Shown: positions 13,779 to 24,402 of the stretch, one piece after another
Numbering within the stretch: position 1 is the stretch's first letter
Layout: the number at the start of each line of letters is the position of its first letter
Assembly (NCBI GenBank): GCA_035610835.1
Contig: CM069449.1
Coordinates: 44,474,768 to 44,538,767, forward strand
From: Ophiura sarsii
Taxonomy: Eukaryota; Echinodermata; Ophiuroidea; Amphilepidida; Ophiuridae
Length of the DNA: 64,000 nt
Reading direction: 5' to 3'
Position numbers and translations under genes: made by a program
Notes under the pieces: generated by a model
Databases searched by the model: none
What the model was told of the DNA's origin: nothing
The model's input: the letters and a program-made list of their open reading frames with translations, nothing else

Positions 13779-14181
13779 AGAAGACGACGCGGATCCCGAC
13801 AAGCTTGGAATAAGTACAATGAGCAGCAAGTGACCAGGAGTCTTGCAACAATGATGTCTTACTATTCCTTTACTTTTTTTAAAATAAATACTATTGTTTT
13901 ACAGAAATATATTTCGGTGTGTTTTCCTCGGTCTCAGTGTGTTTTCCTGGTCCACGGTGCGGCGATGACGCGGATCCCGACGGGTTTTTTGTGTGTTGTC
14001 GGTGTGTTCTTAGATACGACACAATCAATCTTGGAATAAGTAGAATGAGCAGCAAGTGAGCAGGAGTCTTACAACAATGATTTTTTACTCATTTTGTTTT
14101 ACTATTTTTGATAAAAACTGGTGTTCTACAAATATGTTTCGTTGTGTTTTCCTCGGTTTCAGTGTGTTTTCCTGGTCCATG
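13779..14181. repeat. Tandem duplication, about 190-220 bp unit
   Basis: GACGCGGATCCCGAC ... TTGGAATAAGTA ... GTGTTTTCCTCGGT ... CCTGGTCCA occurs twice in order (13779 and about 13963). The second copy has an extra 40 bases. Confidence 0.75.
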
Positions 14182-14371
14182 TTCATGTATATAGTAATAG
14201 ATCTTTTCAACATGGCGCCCTATGCCGTCATTTTTAACCCCCTAATGCATATCATTTTACAGTTCTATTTCTGCCAATAAAACGGGAATACCAGCCAAGT
14301 TGAGCTTTACTAGCAGCAATTATCCCATACTCGATTTCAAACGATTGGTGTATATTTTGCCTTTTCTGCAT

Positions 14372-14471
14372 NNNNNNNNNNNNNNNNNNNNNNNNNNNNN
14401 NNNNNNNNNNNNNNNNNNNNNNNNNNNNNNNNNNNNNNNNNNNNNNNNNNNNNNNNNNNNNNNNNNNNNNN
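14372..14471. other. Assembly gap (100 N)
   Basis: Exactly 100 N, the usual placeholder for a gap of unknown size. Open frames running through it are meaningless. Confidence 0.99.
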
Positions 14472-14883
14472 TCTTAAAACCAAAATGTAGGCCTACCTTA
14501 ATTACGCCATTTATGACACGGTTCATGTAAAAACATTTACTGACCCAGGCGATTAATAACGGCGGGTCAGCTGTACTAACGAACAAAATCCTGTTTTTGA
14601 AATAAACTCAAGGCACAATGCGACGTAATAGTTCGCCCTATCGCGCGTATACCTCGTGCGCCCCACGGCCCTCGCAGTAGTACGCTCAGTTTAACGCAGT
14701 TTGTTGTGGAAACTGAGACGCGCTGCATTCGAAGTTGCTTCATTTAGCCTGGAGTGGTCAACCAATATGTACGTGCAACGGAAAAGCTCCCGGTTTTAAA
14801 CGAAAGAGACATTTTCATGACGATTTTCATGCACATTGCACACTTCATACATTGTAGTTTGGATTAAATTGTTACTTCATGAT

Positions 14884-16050
14884 GAGGTGATATGTTGCGC
14901 AGATTTTGTGTAAGTTTTCGTGTTATAAATGTCGTTCGTTATGAGGCGTTGTTGTTGTTTTCTTGTTTTTAATTTAGTAAAGTTCCTTGCTTGCTTGTTT
15001 CTTTGTTAGGCCTCGTTTATAGTTTGTTTGTTTGTTTAGGTTATTTTATCTATTCTTTATCATTTTTTTCGACTCTAATTATTTTAATCCCGGTTCTTTT
15101 CCTCTTTGTGTTTCTTGTTGTGTTGTTGTTGTTGTTGTTGTTGTTTTTACGTTCTAATTTAATGTCAGGCTCTTTTTCTCTTCGTGATCCTTGTTGTCTT
15201 TGTTTTTTGTTTGTTTAATTGTTTAATATTTACTGTTTCTCGAATGTTATTTAAAAAAATGTTTTTAGGTCCTTCTTTGGCTTTATTTTGTATTTGTCTT
15301 TGATTTTGCCAATTGTCACTTCGATTTTCATGTTTTTACTTCTTTCTTCATTTTTTATTGGGGGGGGGGGGGGCGGTATGTTTTTCTGTAGTCCTATTTT
15401 GATTACCTTAAATTTTAATAGGCTACCGTGTTTTTAGTGAAATGATTAATTTCTGTTTGAATTTTTTTGTAATTTAGGCCTTGATGCCGTATTTATAATG
15501 CCTAGGCCTATAGCCTAAACCATTAGGCCTACTGCATTCTTTTGGATATTAGGCCCTAGACGTAAAATAGGTGAATTGTTGCGCAGATTTTGTGTAAGTT
15601 TTAAGCTATTTTGGTTTGTTCTGAGGCGTTTTACGTTTTGTTGTTGTTTTCTTTTCTGTGTTTTTAAAAATCTTTTGTGTTTGTTTTGCTAATTTTCTCT
15701 GCTTGCTTTTTTGCCTATTGTTTTGTTTTGTTGTTTCATTTTGGGGAGGAGGACGGTGATTTTTGCTGGTTTCGTTTTTGCTTTTTCTGTGTTTCTTTTT
15801 TGTTTCTAATTTTGGTTTCCTCTTTTTGACACTTTGTGTGTTGTTTTTCGTTTTTCGTTTGCTTAATTGTTTATTATTTACAATTTCTGTTTCTATTACG
15901 CCTAATTGTTTTTGTTTTATTTTGCCTTTTGTCACTTTGTTTTTGTTTCTGTTTGTTTGTTTTGGTTTTTTCTCTGTTTAGTGTTAACGCCGATCGTAAT
16001 TTCTGTGTGAATTTTTGGTCATTCAATGCTGTATATAAATGCCAAAACCT
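14884..16050. repeat. Diverged direct repeat, T/G-rich, two copies about 685 bp apart
   Basis: TTGCGCAGATTTTGTGTAAG appears at about 14893 and 15578. Both are followed by ATGAGGCGTT/CTGAGGCGTT, GTTGTTGTTTTC, a TTGTTTAAT(T)GTTTA(T/A)TATTTAC block and, later, AATTTCTGT(G)TGAATTTTT. Low complexity explains the many open frames here. Confidence 0.7.
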
Positions 16051-16564
16051 GTTAAAAATCAATGTTTTTGTTTTGTCAAAGCTCACTTTGTGGTGGGTTT
16101 AGGCCAATTAACTATAGCATTACAGCTTTTGTTTGTTTGCTTTAATATAGCAATTTTACGCGGAATATTTCACACTTTCATGGATAAAAATACTAAGAAT
16201 GTTTGCAAGTTTATTATAATCTTAAACACTTTACTTACAGCTTTGTTTTGTATTGTTTTATCATATTTTGTGTTTCATTTTGTGTTTATTAATTATTAAC
16301 TAATAACAACAACAAACAAAGACAGTTCCATAAACCGTCCCAAATCCTTTAAAAATCCGTCCTAAAAAGAGGATGATAAACACCAAAAGCATCAAAACGC
16401 AATTACATACAAGCCTTACAGGTTTATCATGAAATCAAAATATATAAATAAATGGATAATATTAAAGCGCTTAGCATACCAAATGCAAAAATCTTATAAT
16501 AATCATTAATAAAGCAACATTAAACAATTATAGATATTACATTGATTTTTTAATGCAAATGAAT

Positions 16565-16756
16565 AAACGTTTCACAAATAATTAAAAAATACTATATCAA
16601 CGTTAATTATTAAACGTTTAATAAACGTTTTACTCGATAATGTTTTGACAAACGTTTGAAAATAAACGTTTGACAGACGTCTGACTCGGTACAGATTTAT
16701 AAACGGTTTGAAAATAAACGTTTGAAAAACATTTTCTAAACGTTTATCAAACGTTT
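16565..16756. repeat. Cluster of eight AAACGTTT palindromes
   Basis: Perfect AAACGTTT starts at 16565, 16612, 16623, 16650, 16663, 16716, 16738 and 16749, with degenerate versions between. There is no coding sense. Confidence 0.9.
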
Positions 16757-17061
16757 GGCGAAAGCGGCTATGTACATGTACGTTATTATATACACATTTG
16801 AACTGTGCCTTCAAGATAAATTCCACGGATCAATATGATTTGATTGCAGCTCTGAGCACATGGAGCGGGAAATTAAATTGTTATTCCGAGTACGTGACTA
16901 TAGCTCTATTATATCTCCACATGGCTACCCAATAGATTAAAATTGTTATATTCCGGTTTAATTAGGCCTATTGCATACACTGATACAGGATGCATGATAC
17001 AAGTTTGACTATGAGATATAGGCCTAGTAGACATAGCTCTAACATACCTACATTTTAGGCT

Positions 17062-17065
17062 GAGA

Positions 17066-17096
<31 letters not shown>

Positions 17097-17129
17097 AATA
17101 CTACTACTACTACTAATAATAATAATAAT

Positions 17130-17160
<31 letters not shown>
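17062..17160. repeat. (TAA)n / (TAC)n microsatellite
   Basis: Interrupted ATA/CTA triplet run. It abuts TACAAAGCATTTATAAAGCG, which on the minus strand looks like the stem-loop and microsatellite tail of an L2-type LINE/SINE. Confidence 0.85.
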
Positions 17161-20015
17161 CAAAGCATTTATAAAGCGCTCTACAAGATGAACATAGCAG
17201 TAGGCCTACATGTAGTACAAAAAACAAAGAAAACAAGGTAACAAATTATGTTGGAAACAGATAGGTTTTAAGTGCGCGTCTGAAGGTAGGCAAGAAAATA
17301 GATTCCCTCTAATGTACTGGGAGCTCATTCCATAATTTGGGAGCAGCAACCAGGAAGAAGGAATAATCTGCTCTCTTCTTACAGCGTGGAACATAGAGCT
17401 GTGTAGAATCCTAGGATAGGGAATTGTTTACTGCGGGTATAATTCAAAACAAAATTGTCGCGTTTTAAATGATACACCCTGTACATGTAACATGTATGTT
17501 CTAATTTATTGCAAAAGGGATACGCAACAAGTTTATTCTTACTCAATTCAGTTGGTGCGTAACATCTCAATTCAAAACATGAATTACTTTATTAATATCA
17601 TGAAACAAGTGTATCCTCTTTCTGAAAATGGTAGTGGCATTCCCGACATGGTGGTTTCTATATCTAATCTGAAACGTGGATATACCCTGTATTGCAATGA
17701 AATGCAAGTGCACTTTACCATGTGCCAATACTATTATCAACAATGCTAATGAGTCTTTGAATTGCTGTTTTCGTTCTTTATATAGGACCCTTTTCCTGAG
17801 AAGAATTTGATGGCGATCTGCATTCGGTATTCGAGGAATCGACTAATCGGTTAATACAGCCATAGGGGTTGGACGTATACGGTATGAATAAGAGCCTACA
17901 TACTTTTGTTATCGTTCACAAGGAACAGTAACCATTAATTACAACAGATTTGTTTTTATAAATCATACAGACCTTTTAATATTAATTCCGGTGAAAATCG
18001 AAACAAATAGGTTGGGAGTAGCAACCAGGAAGAAGGAATCATCTGCTCTCTTCTTACAGCGTGGAACATAGAGCTGGGTAGAATCCTAGGATAGGGAATT
18101 GTTTACTGCGGGTATAATTCAAAACCAAAATTGTCGCGTTTTAAATGATACACCCTGCATACATGTAACATGTATGTTCTAATTTATTGCAAAAGGGATA
18201 CGCAACCAGTTTATACATTCAATTCAGTTGGTGCGTGACATCTCAATTCAAAACATGAATTACTTTATTAATATCATGAAACAGGTGCATCCTCTTTCTG
18301 AAAATGGTAGTGGCATTCCCGACATGGTGGTTTCTATATCTAATCTGAAACACGGATATACCTTGTATTGCAATGAAATGCAAGTGCACTTTATGTACCA
18401 ATAATATTATTAACAATGCTAATGAAAGTTGATATTTTGTTGAACAAATCCAATAAATGTACTCACATTTAGACGGTTTCGTCAACCAGTTCGGTTGACT
18501 TCTTCAGTAATGGTTTAATCCACTTCTTTTTCCCGCGAGAGATGAAATTCTCGTTCCCAGGATGCAAAGTTGTGATGAGTGGATCACAACTTTGCATCCT
18601 GGGAACGAGAATTTCATCTTTTGCGGGAAAAAGAAGTGGATTAAACCATTACTGAAGAAGTCACCCGAACTGGTTGACGAAACCGTCTAAATGTGAGTAC
18701 ATTTATTGGATTTGTTCAACAAAATATCAACTTTCATGTATATCTACAATCCTGATGAACTTATTCAAATGCTAATGAGTCTTTGAATTGCTTTTTTCGT
18801 TCTTTATATAGGACCCTTTTCCTAAGAAGAATTTGATGGCGATCTGCATTCGGTGTTCGAGGAATCGACTAATCGGTTAATACAGCCATAGGGGTTGGAC
18901 GTATACGGTATGAATAAGAGCCTACAGACTTTTGTTATCGTTCACAAGGAACAGTAACCATTAATTACAACAGATTTGTTTTTATAAATCATACAGACCT
19001 TTTAATATTAATTCCGGTGAAAATCGAAACAAATAGGTTGGTCATATAACCATGGACATTCTGACTGATATGTCAATTAATCTGCACTACTTAAATCTTA
19101 CCGACCTTTTCAAATCAAACCTTCAAAAAGCAATTCAAAAAAGACTCATTAGCATTGTTAATAATAATAATAATAATACAAAGCATTTATAAAGCGCTCT
19201 ACAAGAAGAACATAGCGGTACATGTATAGTACAAAAAACAAAGAAAACAGGGTAACAAATTATGTTGGAAACAGATAGGTTTTAAGTGCGCGTCTGAAGG
19301 TAGGCAAGAAAACAGATTCCCTCTAATGTACTGGGAGCTCATTTCATAATTTGGGAGCAGCAACCAGGAAGAAGGAATCATCTGCTCTCTTCTTACAGCG
19401 TGGAACATAGAGCTGTGTAGATGTAGAATCCTAGGATAGGGAATTGTTTACTGCGGGTATAATTCAAAACAAAATTGTCGCGTTTTAAATGATACACCCT
19501 GTACATGTAACATGTATGTTCTAAGTTATTGCAAAAGGGATACGCAACCAGTGTGTACATTCAATTCAGTTGGTGCGTGACATCTCAATTCAAAACATGA
19601 ATTACTTTATTAATATCATGAAACAAGTGTATCCTCTTTCTGAAAATGGTAGTGGCATTCCCTACATGGTGGTTTCTATATCTAATCTGAAACACGGATA
19701 TACCTTGTATTGCAATGAAATGCAAGTGCACTTTATGTACCAATAATATTATTAACAATGCTAATGAGTCTTTGAATTGCTTTTTTCGTTCTTTATATAG
19801 GACCCTTTTCCTGAGAAGAATTTGATGGCGATCTGCATTCGGTGTACGAGGAATCGACTAATCGGTTAATACAGCCATAGGGGTTGGACGTATACGGTAT
19901 GAATAAGAGCCTACGGACTTTTGTTATCGTTCACAAGGAACAGTAACCGTTAATTATAATAGATTTGTTTTTATAAATCATACAGACCTTTGAATATTAA
20001 TTCCGGTGAAAATCA
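17155..20015. repeat. 0.9 kb unit in three direct copies
   Basis: Copy 1 is 17155-18011; copy 2 (missing its first 200 bases) is 18011-19040 and is split by the foldback at 18422-18737; copy 3 is 19155-20015. All share AATCCTAGGATAGGGAATTG, ATTCAGTTGGTGCGT, TATCCTCTTTCTGAAAATGG and TCATACAGACCTTT in order. Copies differ by only a few percent by eye, so the triplication is young. On the minus strand the unit ends in a LINE/SINE-type 3' tail (GCGCTTTATAAATGC then TTA repeats), so it may be retroelement-derived. It ends about 0.58 kb before the receptor gene. Confidence 0.85.
18422..18737. mobile_element. Near-perfect 316 bp foldback inserted in repeat copy 2
   Basis: Arms pair almost completely around a 6-base loop (18577-18582). 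Absent from copies 1 and 3, so insertion postdates the triplication. AATGCTAATGA occurs on both sides (18416-18426 and about 18770), suggesting either a target duplication or imprecise repair. Confidence 0.85.
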
Positions 20016-20477
20016 TGGTGGTCAAATGCTTTTCGTTTCACACTGCATAATCATGTATGACCATGTACCTATGATCATTCACAACCTTGTAGTGTGACTG
20101 ATAGGTCATTCAATTAATCTGCTTTTAAAAAGGATTAATTTGAAAAGGTCGGTAAGATTTAAGGAGTGCACTGTACTAAATAGATAGTATTTTATGATGG
20201 TCTCTATTTTATATCAAGTTCTGACTATCCATGTGTATTAGGCGCATCTACGCCTGCGTATGTATGTATATGTGATAACCAATGTACTTCGAGTTACGCA
20301 ACCGGGATTCGTACTATTGACGTCACTTCCTCACAAATTGAAAGAGACCATGTAATTCAACCAGGTGGAAGAAGAATAAGAAGTTGTCTGAAGTAGCGAG
20401 AAACATCTTTGACCTGAGTCTCTAAAAATAAGAGACAATTTTATAGGATAATTCTGATAAATATCTACTTCTCGTAG

Positions 20478-20485
20478 CTATATAA
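20478..20485 (+). promoter_or_regulatory. Candidate TATA box of the LRR-GPCR
   Basis: TATATAA lies about 105 bases before the receptor start codon, in otherwise non-repetitive sequence after the triplicated block ends. Position fits a TATA box with a short 5' leader, but A/T-rich words are frequent in this DNA. Confidence 0.25.
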
Positions 20486-20590
20486 CGATCGTCTCCGGGG
20501 ATCGTCAATGCAACCAGCGACAGGTGTCGACTTTTCTTCACCAACCTTGTAATGTGACGAAACACAACGGATTGTTACTCTGTTAAGCCT

Positions 20591-23500
20591 ATGATGAGCA
20601 AAACAATGTATTTCTTTTATAGAGTATTTGTATTTATTATTTTACTTATCTTCGGGTTTCCCGTTGTTCAAGCTATTTATGACAAACCCATTAATTGTTC
20701 GATTGGATGCGATGAATTTGTATTTTCCCCTTTTTATGAAGAGGTAACTTTAATGAGTGCACGATTCCAATGCCCATATATGTGCACATGTATTTTAGGC
20801 AATCATGATTTAACAATAAGTTGTCCTAACGAAACCTCATCGGTATTGCAAGTTTTGTATCCGAGCTCCTTGAATCGTTTATCATGGAGAAACACTGGCC
20901 TACATGGAATAGATCCTCACGCGTTTGTAGTTCCTCAGCATACTAGCCGAAGCACTACTACAGTCCCTGAATTAACAACCTTTTCCACATTGTATTGGAG
21001 TAGTCTATATTTGCTAGATTTATCCATCAATAGTATTGTGAAGCTTCACCCACGTCAATTTGAAGCTCTCACGAACCTGGAATTGTTATCCCTAACAGGC
21101 AATACTATTTCAGAGGTACACCCACAGTCGTTTCAAGGTCTTGCAAACCTGCATACGCTATATCTGTCTGATAATAATATTGTGGAGCTGCATCCACTAC
21201 AGTTTAAAGGGATTGCCAACCTTGAATATTTATATTTGTCAAACAATAATATTTCAGAGGTACACCCACAGTCGTTTCAAGGTCTTACAAACCTGTGGAG
21301 GCTAGATATGGATGATAATAATATTGTGGAGCTGCATCCACTACAGTTTGTAGGGCTTGCCAACCTGGATTATTTATATTTGTCAAACAATAATATTTCA
21401 GAGGTACACCCACAGTCGTTTCCAGGTCTTGCAAACCTGCATACGCTATATCTGTCTGATAATAATATTTTGGAGCTGCATCCACTTCAGTTTGAAAGGC
21501 TTACCAACCTGACATATTTAGATTTGTCAAACAATAATATTGCAGAGGTACACCCACAGTCATTTCAAGGTCTTACAAACCTGTGGAGGCTAGATATGGA
21601 TGATAATAATATTGTGGAGCTGCATGCACTACAGTTTGTAGGGTTTGCCAACCTGGAATATTTATATTTGTCAAACAATAATATTTCAGAGGTACACCCA
21701 CAGTCGATTCAAGGTCTTGCAAACCTGCATACGCTATATCTGTCTGATAATAATATTGTGGAGCTGCATCCACTTGTAGGGCTTGCCAACCTGGATTATT
21801 TAGATTTGTCAAACAATAGTATTGCAGAGGTACACCCACAGTCGTTGCAAGGTCTTGCAAACCTGCGGAAGCTATATCTGTCTGGTAATAATATTGTGGA
21901 GCTGCATCCACTACAGTTTGAAGGGCTTGCCAACCTGGAATATTCATATTTGTCAAACAATAATATTTCAGAGGTACACCCACAGTCGTTTCAAGGTCAT
22001 ACAAACCTGTGGAGTCTAGTTATGTCTGATAATAATATTGTGGAGTTGCATCCACTACAGTTTGTAGGGCTTACCAACCTGGAATATTTATATTTGCCAA
22101 ACAATAATATTGCAGAGGTACACCCACAGTCGTTTCAAGGTCTTACAAACCTGTGGAGTCTAGTTATGTCTGATAATAATATTGTGGAGTTGCATCCACT
22201 ACAGTTTGAAGGGCTTACCAACCTGGAATATTTATATTTGCCAAACAATAATATTGCAGAGGTACACCCACAGTCGTTTCAAGGTCTTACAAACCTGTGG
22301 AGTCTAGTTATGTCTGATAATAATATTGTGGAGTTGCATCCACTACAGTTTGAAGGGCTTACCAACCTGGAATATTTAGATTTGTCAAACAATAATATTG
22401 CAGAGGTACACCCACAGTTGTTTCAAGGTCTTACAAACCTGGGGTGGCTAGATATGGATGATAATAATATTGTGGAGTTGCATCCACTACAGTTTGTAGG
22501 GATTGCCAACCTGGAATATTTATATTTGTCAAACAATAATATTTCAGAGGTACACCCACAGTTGTTTCAAGGTCTTGCAAACCTGTGGGAGCTAGATATG
22601 GATGATAATAATATTGTAGAGTTGCATCCACTACAGTTTGAAGGGATTGCCAACCTGGTATATTTATATTTGTCAAACAATAATATTGCTGAGGTACACC
22701 CACAGTTGTTTCAAGGTCTTGCAAACCTGCGGAGGCTTTATATGAATGGTAATAATATTGTGGAGCTGCACCCGCGCCAGTTTGAAAACCTTACCAATTT
22801 GAGGCTATTGAATCTGTCCAGCAATCACATTGAGGCCATATATTCACATACATTACAATCACTTAATGTACTTGAGATCATTGATTTAAGTAACAATAAT
22901 CTGCACCTATTTGAGCTACCTAAGTCAACGCAGTACGAACAATTGGTTTATATTTCCCTACATAAAAATAGGTTGTCGAAATTCCCGCGAGGTGTATTTC
23001 AAAATGCGTTTAGTTTGAAATATCTCGATGTGTCTGAAAACAGGTTTAATGAATTTGATACACGGTTGTATTTTGTGAATAATTCAATACCCCATCTTGA
23101 GATATTAGATTTGAGACGCAATAAGTTGCACGAAGTAAACTCTGGATCTTTCACATATGTTCCCGACACAATCAAGTTTTTGGTGGACAATGCTGCTACT
23201 TGTTGCTTCACAAAATCAGCAAAATGCACTGCCACAATACCACGATCACAATTCTTGACATGTGATAGATTGCTTTCAAATCAGCATCAAAGAATTACTA
23301 TGTGGATATTGGGTATTTTTACAGTTATCAGTAACGTGTGCACGCTGTATTATCGTTACACACACAGTGATAACGTAAATAAAGTCCAGCTTTTGATAAT
23401 CTCAAATCTCTCAATCTCAGATCTTTTAATGGGTATTTATATGCTAGTGATAGCCTCAGCAGATATATATTATTGGAACCTTGGTTATTTCCCCTCTGAA

Positions 23501-24298
23501 GCATGGAGATCAAGCATTACATGTAAGGTATCCGGGATTCTATCCATCCTTTCAAGCGAGACTTCTGTATTCCTCGTTACTCTTTTAAGCATAGACAGAT
23601 TAATGGGTATTAGATATACCTTTAGCACGAAGAGATTAGGCACAACCTCAGCCAGGGTAGCCACAGCTGTGCTCTGGGTAGTATCCGTAATATTGAGTAT
23701 CATTTCACTCATATTGCCAATGATAAACCCTGATATATACGACGTATCCGAGGTGTGTACTGGTCTCACTCTGTCTCGACGAAATATTTTCCAAACTACG
23801 TATTGGAAATATGATTTAGGAATACGGGATATTAATAAAAAGCCTATTGTACTTGATAATACTCTTGATACTGTTGTTGGCACTAAACCAGGCATGTATT
23901 TCGGCATTGCGATTTTTTCAATTGTTAATTTCATATGCATGTTGATAATTACTTTCGCCTATATCGGGATATTCATAACAGTGCGACAAACAGCCAAAAA
24001 CGCCGGGCGAAATCAAAGTCAAAAGGAAGAACTCCGAATGGCTATCAAAATGGGCGTGATAATTATAACAGATATGATGTGCTGGCTGCCTATCATTGTA
24101 CTTTCAATATTTGTACAGAGTGGGAGTCTTATAGTCCAACCTCAGTTGTATACCTGGATTGTAACGTTTGTGCTGCCCATTAATGCCACAATCAATCCAT
24201 TTCTATATTCATTAGCCTCAGTAATATATGGGTTCATAGAGAAGATGAATACCGATAAAACGCGTGCTGTCGATGTGATAGCTCTAAAACAACGGTAA
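20591..24298 (+). CDS. Leucine-rich-repeat rhodopsin-type GPCR (LGR/GRL101-like), intronless
   Basis: Single open frame of 1235 residues. Residues 7-28 are a hydrophobic signal peptide. A cysteine-rich LRR N-cap follows (C36, C40, C61, C65, C67, C78). LRRs run from residue 147 to about 860: 25 nearly regular 24-residue units to 744, then about five diverged ones. A CC pair (871-872) with C879 and C891 forms a C-cap/hinge. Seven hydrophobic helices span about 902-1210, with D944 in TM2, the TM3 cysteine C978 paired by family rule with C1056 in loop 2, DRL (1002-1004) in place of DRY, and NPFLY (1202-1206) in TM7. The seven-helix part resembles relaxin-receptor-type LGRs and molluscan GRL101 by my recognition of sequence patterns. 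Unlike those, no LDLa module is visible. Predicted role: plasma-membrane receptor with a large extracellular ligand-binding solenoid; ligand unknown. The start was chosen as the first ATG, directly ahead of the signal peptide. The frame is intact, so the gene is probably functional. Confidence 0.95.
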   Translation: MMSKTMYFFYRVFVFIILLIFGFPVVQAIYDKPINCSIGCDEFVFSPFYEEVTLMSARFQCPYMCTCILGNHDLTISCPNETSSVLQVLYPSSLNRLSWRNTGLHGIDPHAFVVPQHTSRSTTTVPELTTFSTLYWSSLYLLDLSINSIVKLHPRQFEALTNLELLSLTGNTISEVHPQSFQGLANLHTLYLSDNNIVELHPLQFKGIANLEYLYLSNNNISEVHPQSFQGLTNLWRLDMDDNNIVELHPLQFVGLANLDYLYLSNNNISEVHPQSFPGLANLHTLYLSDNNILELHPLQFERLTNLTYLDLSNNNIAEVHPQSFQGLTNLWRLDMDDNNIVELHALQFVGFANLEYLYLSNNNISEVHPQSIQGLANLHTLYLSDNNIVELHPLVGLANLDYLDLSNNSIAEVHPQSLQGLANLRKLYLSGNNIVELHPLQFEGLANLEYSYLSNNNISEVHPQSFQGHTNLWSLVMSDNNIVELHPLQFVGLTNLEYLYLPNNNIAEVHPQSFQGLTNLWSLVMSDNNIVELHPLQFEGLTNLEYLYLPNNNIAEVHPQSFQGLTNLWSLVMSDNNIVELHPLQFEGLTNLEYLDLSNNNIAEVHPQLFQGLTNLGWLDMDDNNIVELHPLQFVGIANLEYLYLSNNNISEVHPQLFQGLANLWELDMDDNNIVELHPLQFEGIANLVYLYLSNNNIAEVHPQLFQGLANLRRLYMNGNNIVELHPRQFENLTNLRLLNLSSNHIEAIYSHTLQSLNVLEIIDLSNNNLHLFELPKSTQYEQLVYISLHKNRLSKFPRGVFQNAFSLKYLDVSENRFNEFDTRLYFVNNSIPHLEILDLRRNKLHEVNSGSFTYVPDTIKFLVDNAATCCFTKSAKCTATIPRSQFLTCDRLLSNQHQRITMWILGIFTVISNVCTLYYRYTHSDNVNKVQLLIISNLSISDLLMGIYMLVIASADIYYWNLGYFPSEAWRSSITCKVSGILSILSSETSVFLVTLLSIDRLMGIRYTFSTKRLGTTSARVATAVLWVVSVILSIISLILPMINPDIYDVSEVCTGLTLSRRNIFQTTYWKYDLGIRDINKKPIVLDNTLDTVVGTKPGMYFGIAIFSIVNFICMLIITFAYIGIFITVRQTAKNAGRNQSQKEELRMAIKMGVIIITDMMCWLPIIVLSIFVQSGSLIVQPQLYTWIVTFVLPINATINPFLYSLASVIYGFIEKMNTDKTRAVDVIALKQR
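21029..22822 (+). repeat. Intragenic tandem repeat encoding 25 LRRs (144 bp two-LRR unit)
   Basis: Within the receptor the DNA repeats with a 72 bp sub-period and a clear 144 bp super-period. One unit reads NNIVELHPLQF-type and the next NN(I)SEVHPQSFQG-type, and they alternate about twelve times. Copies differ by few bases, so expansion is recent compared with the flanking LRRs at residues 745-860. Unit 11 (near 21758-21823) lacks two codons at HPL-VGL, an in-frame 6-base loss giving a 22-residue repeat. The minus strand is also open over long stretches here, which is a by-product of the repeat. Confidence 0.95.
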
Positions 24299-24402
24299 AG
24301 TTAAAACACATAGGCCTACTCCCCTACAGATCAAAGGGTTATTTTGCTCCCTTAATTCCGGGGGGGGGGGGGGCACTCGTGTATAAAATAAGTAAACATC
24401 GG

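Noticed and set aside
14300..14586. Open frames spanning the N run
   Set aside because: They cross an assembly gap of unknown length and cannot be interpreted.
15606..16102. Lys/Thr-rich minus-strand frame and Phe/Cys-rich plus-strand frames
   Set aside because: They come from a T/G-rich diverged direct repeat; composition alone explains them.
21285..22724. Long minus-strand open frames opposite the LRR array (up to 143 codons)
   Set aside because: They follow the repeat period exactly and encode low-variety QYYY/LTNINIPGW repeats; they are shadows of the plus-strand LRR codons.
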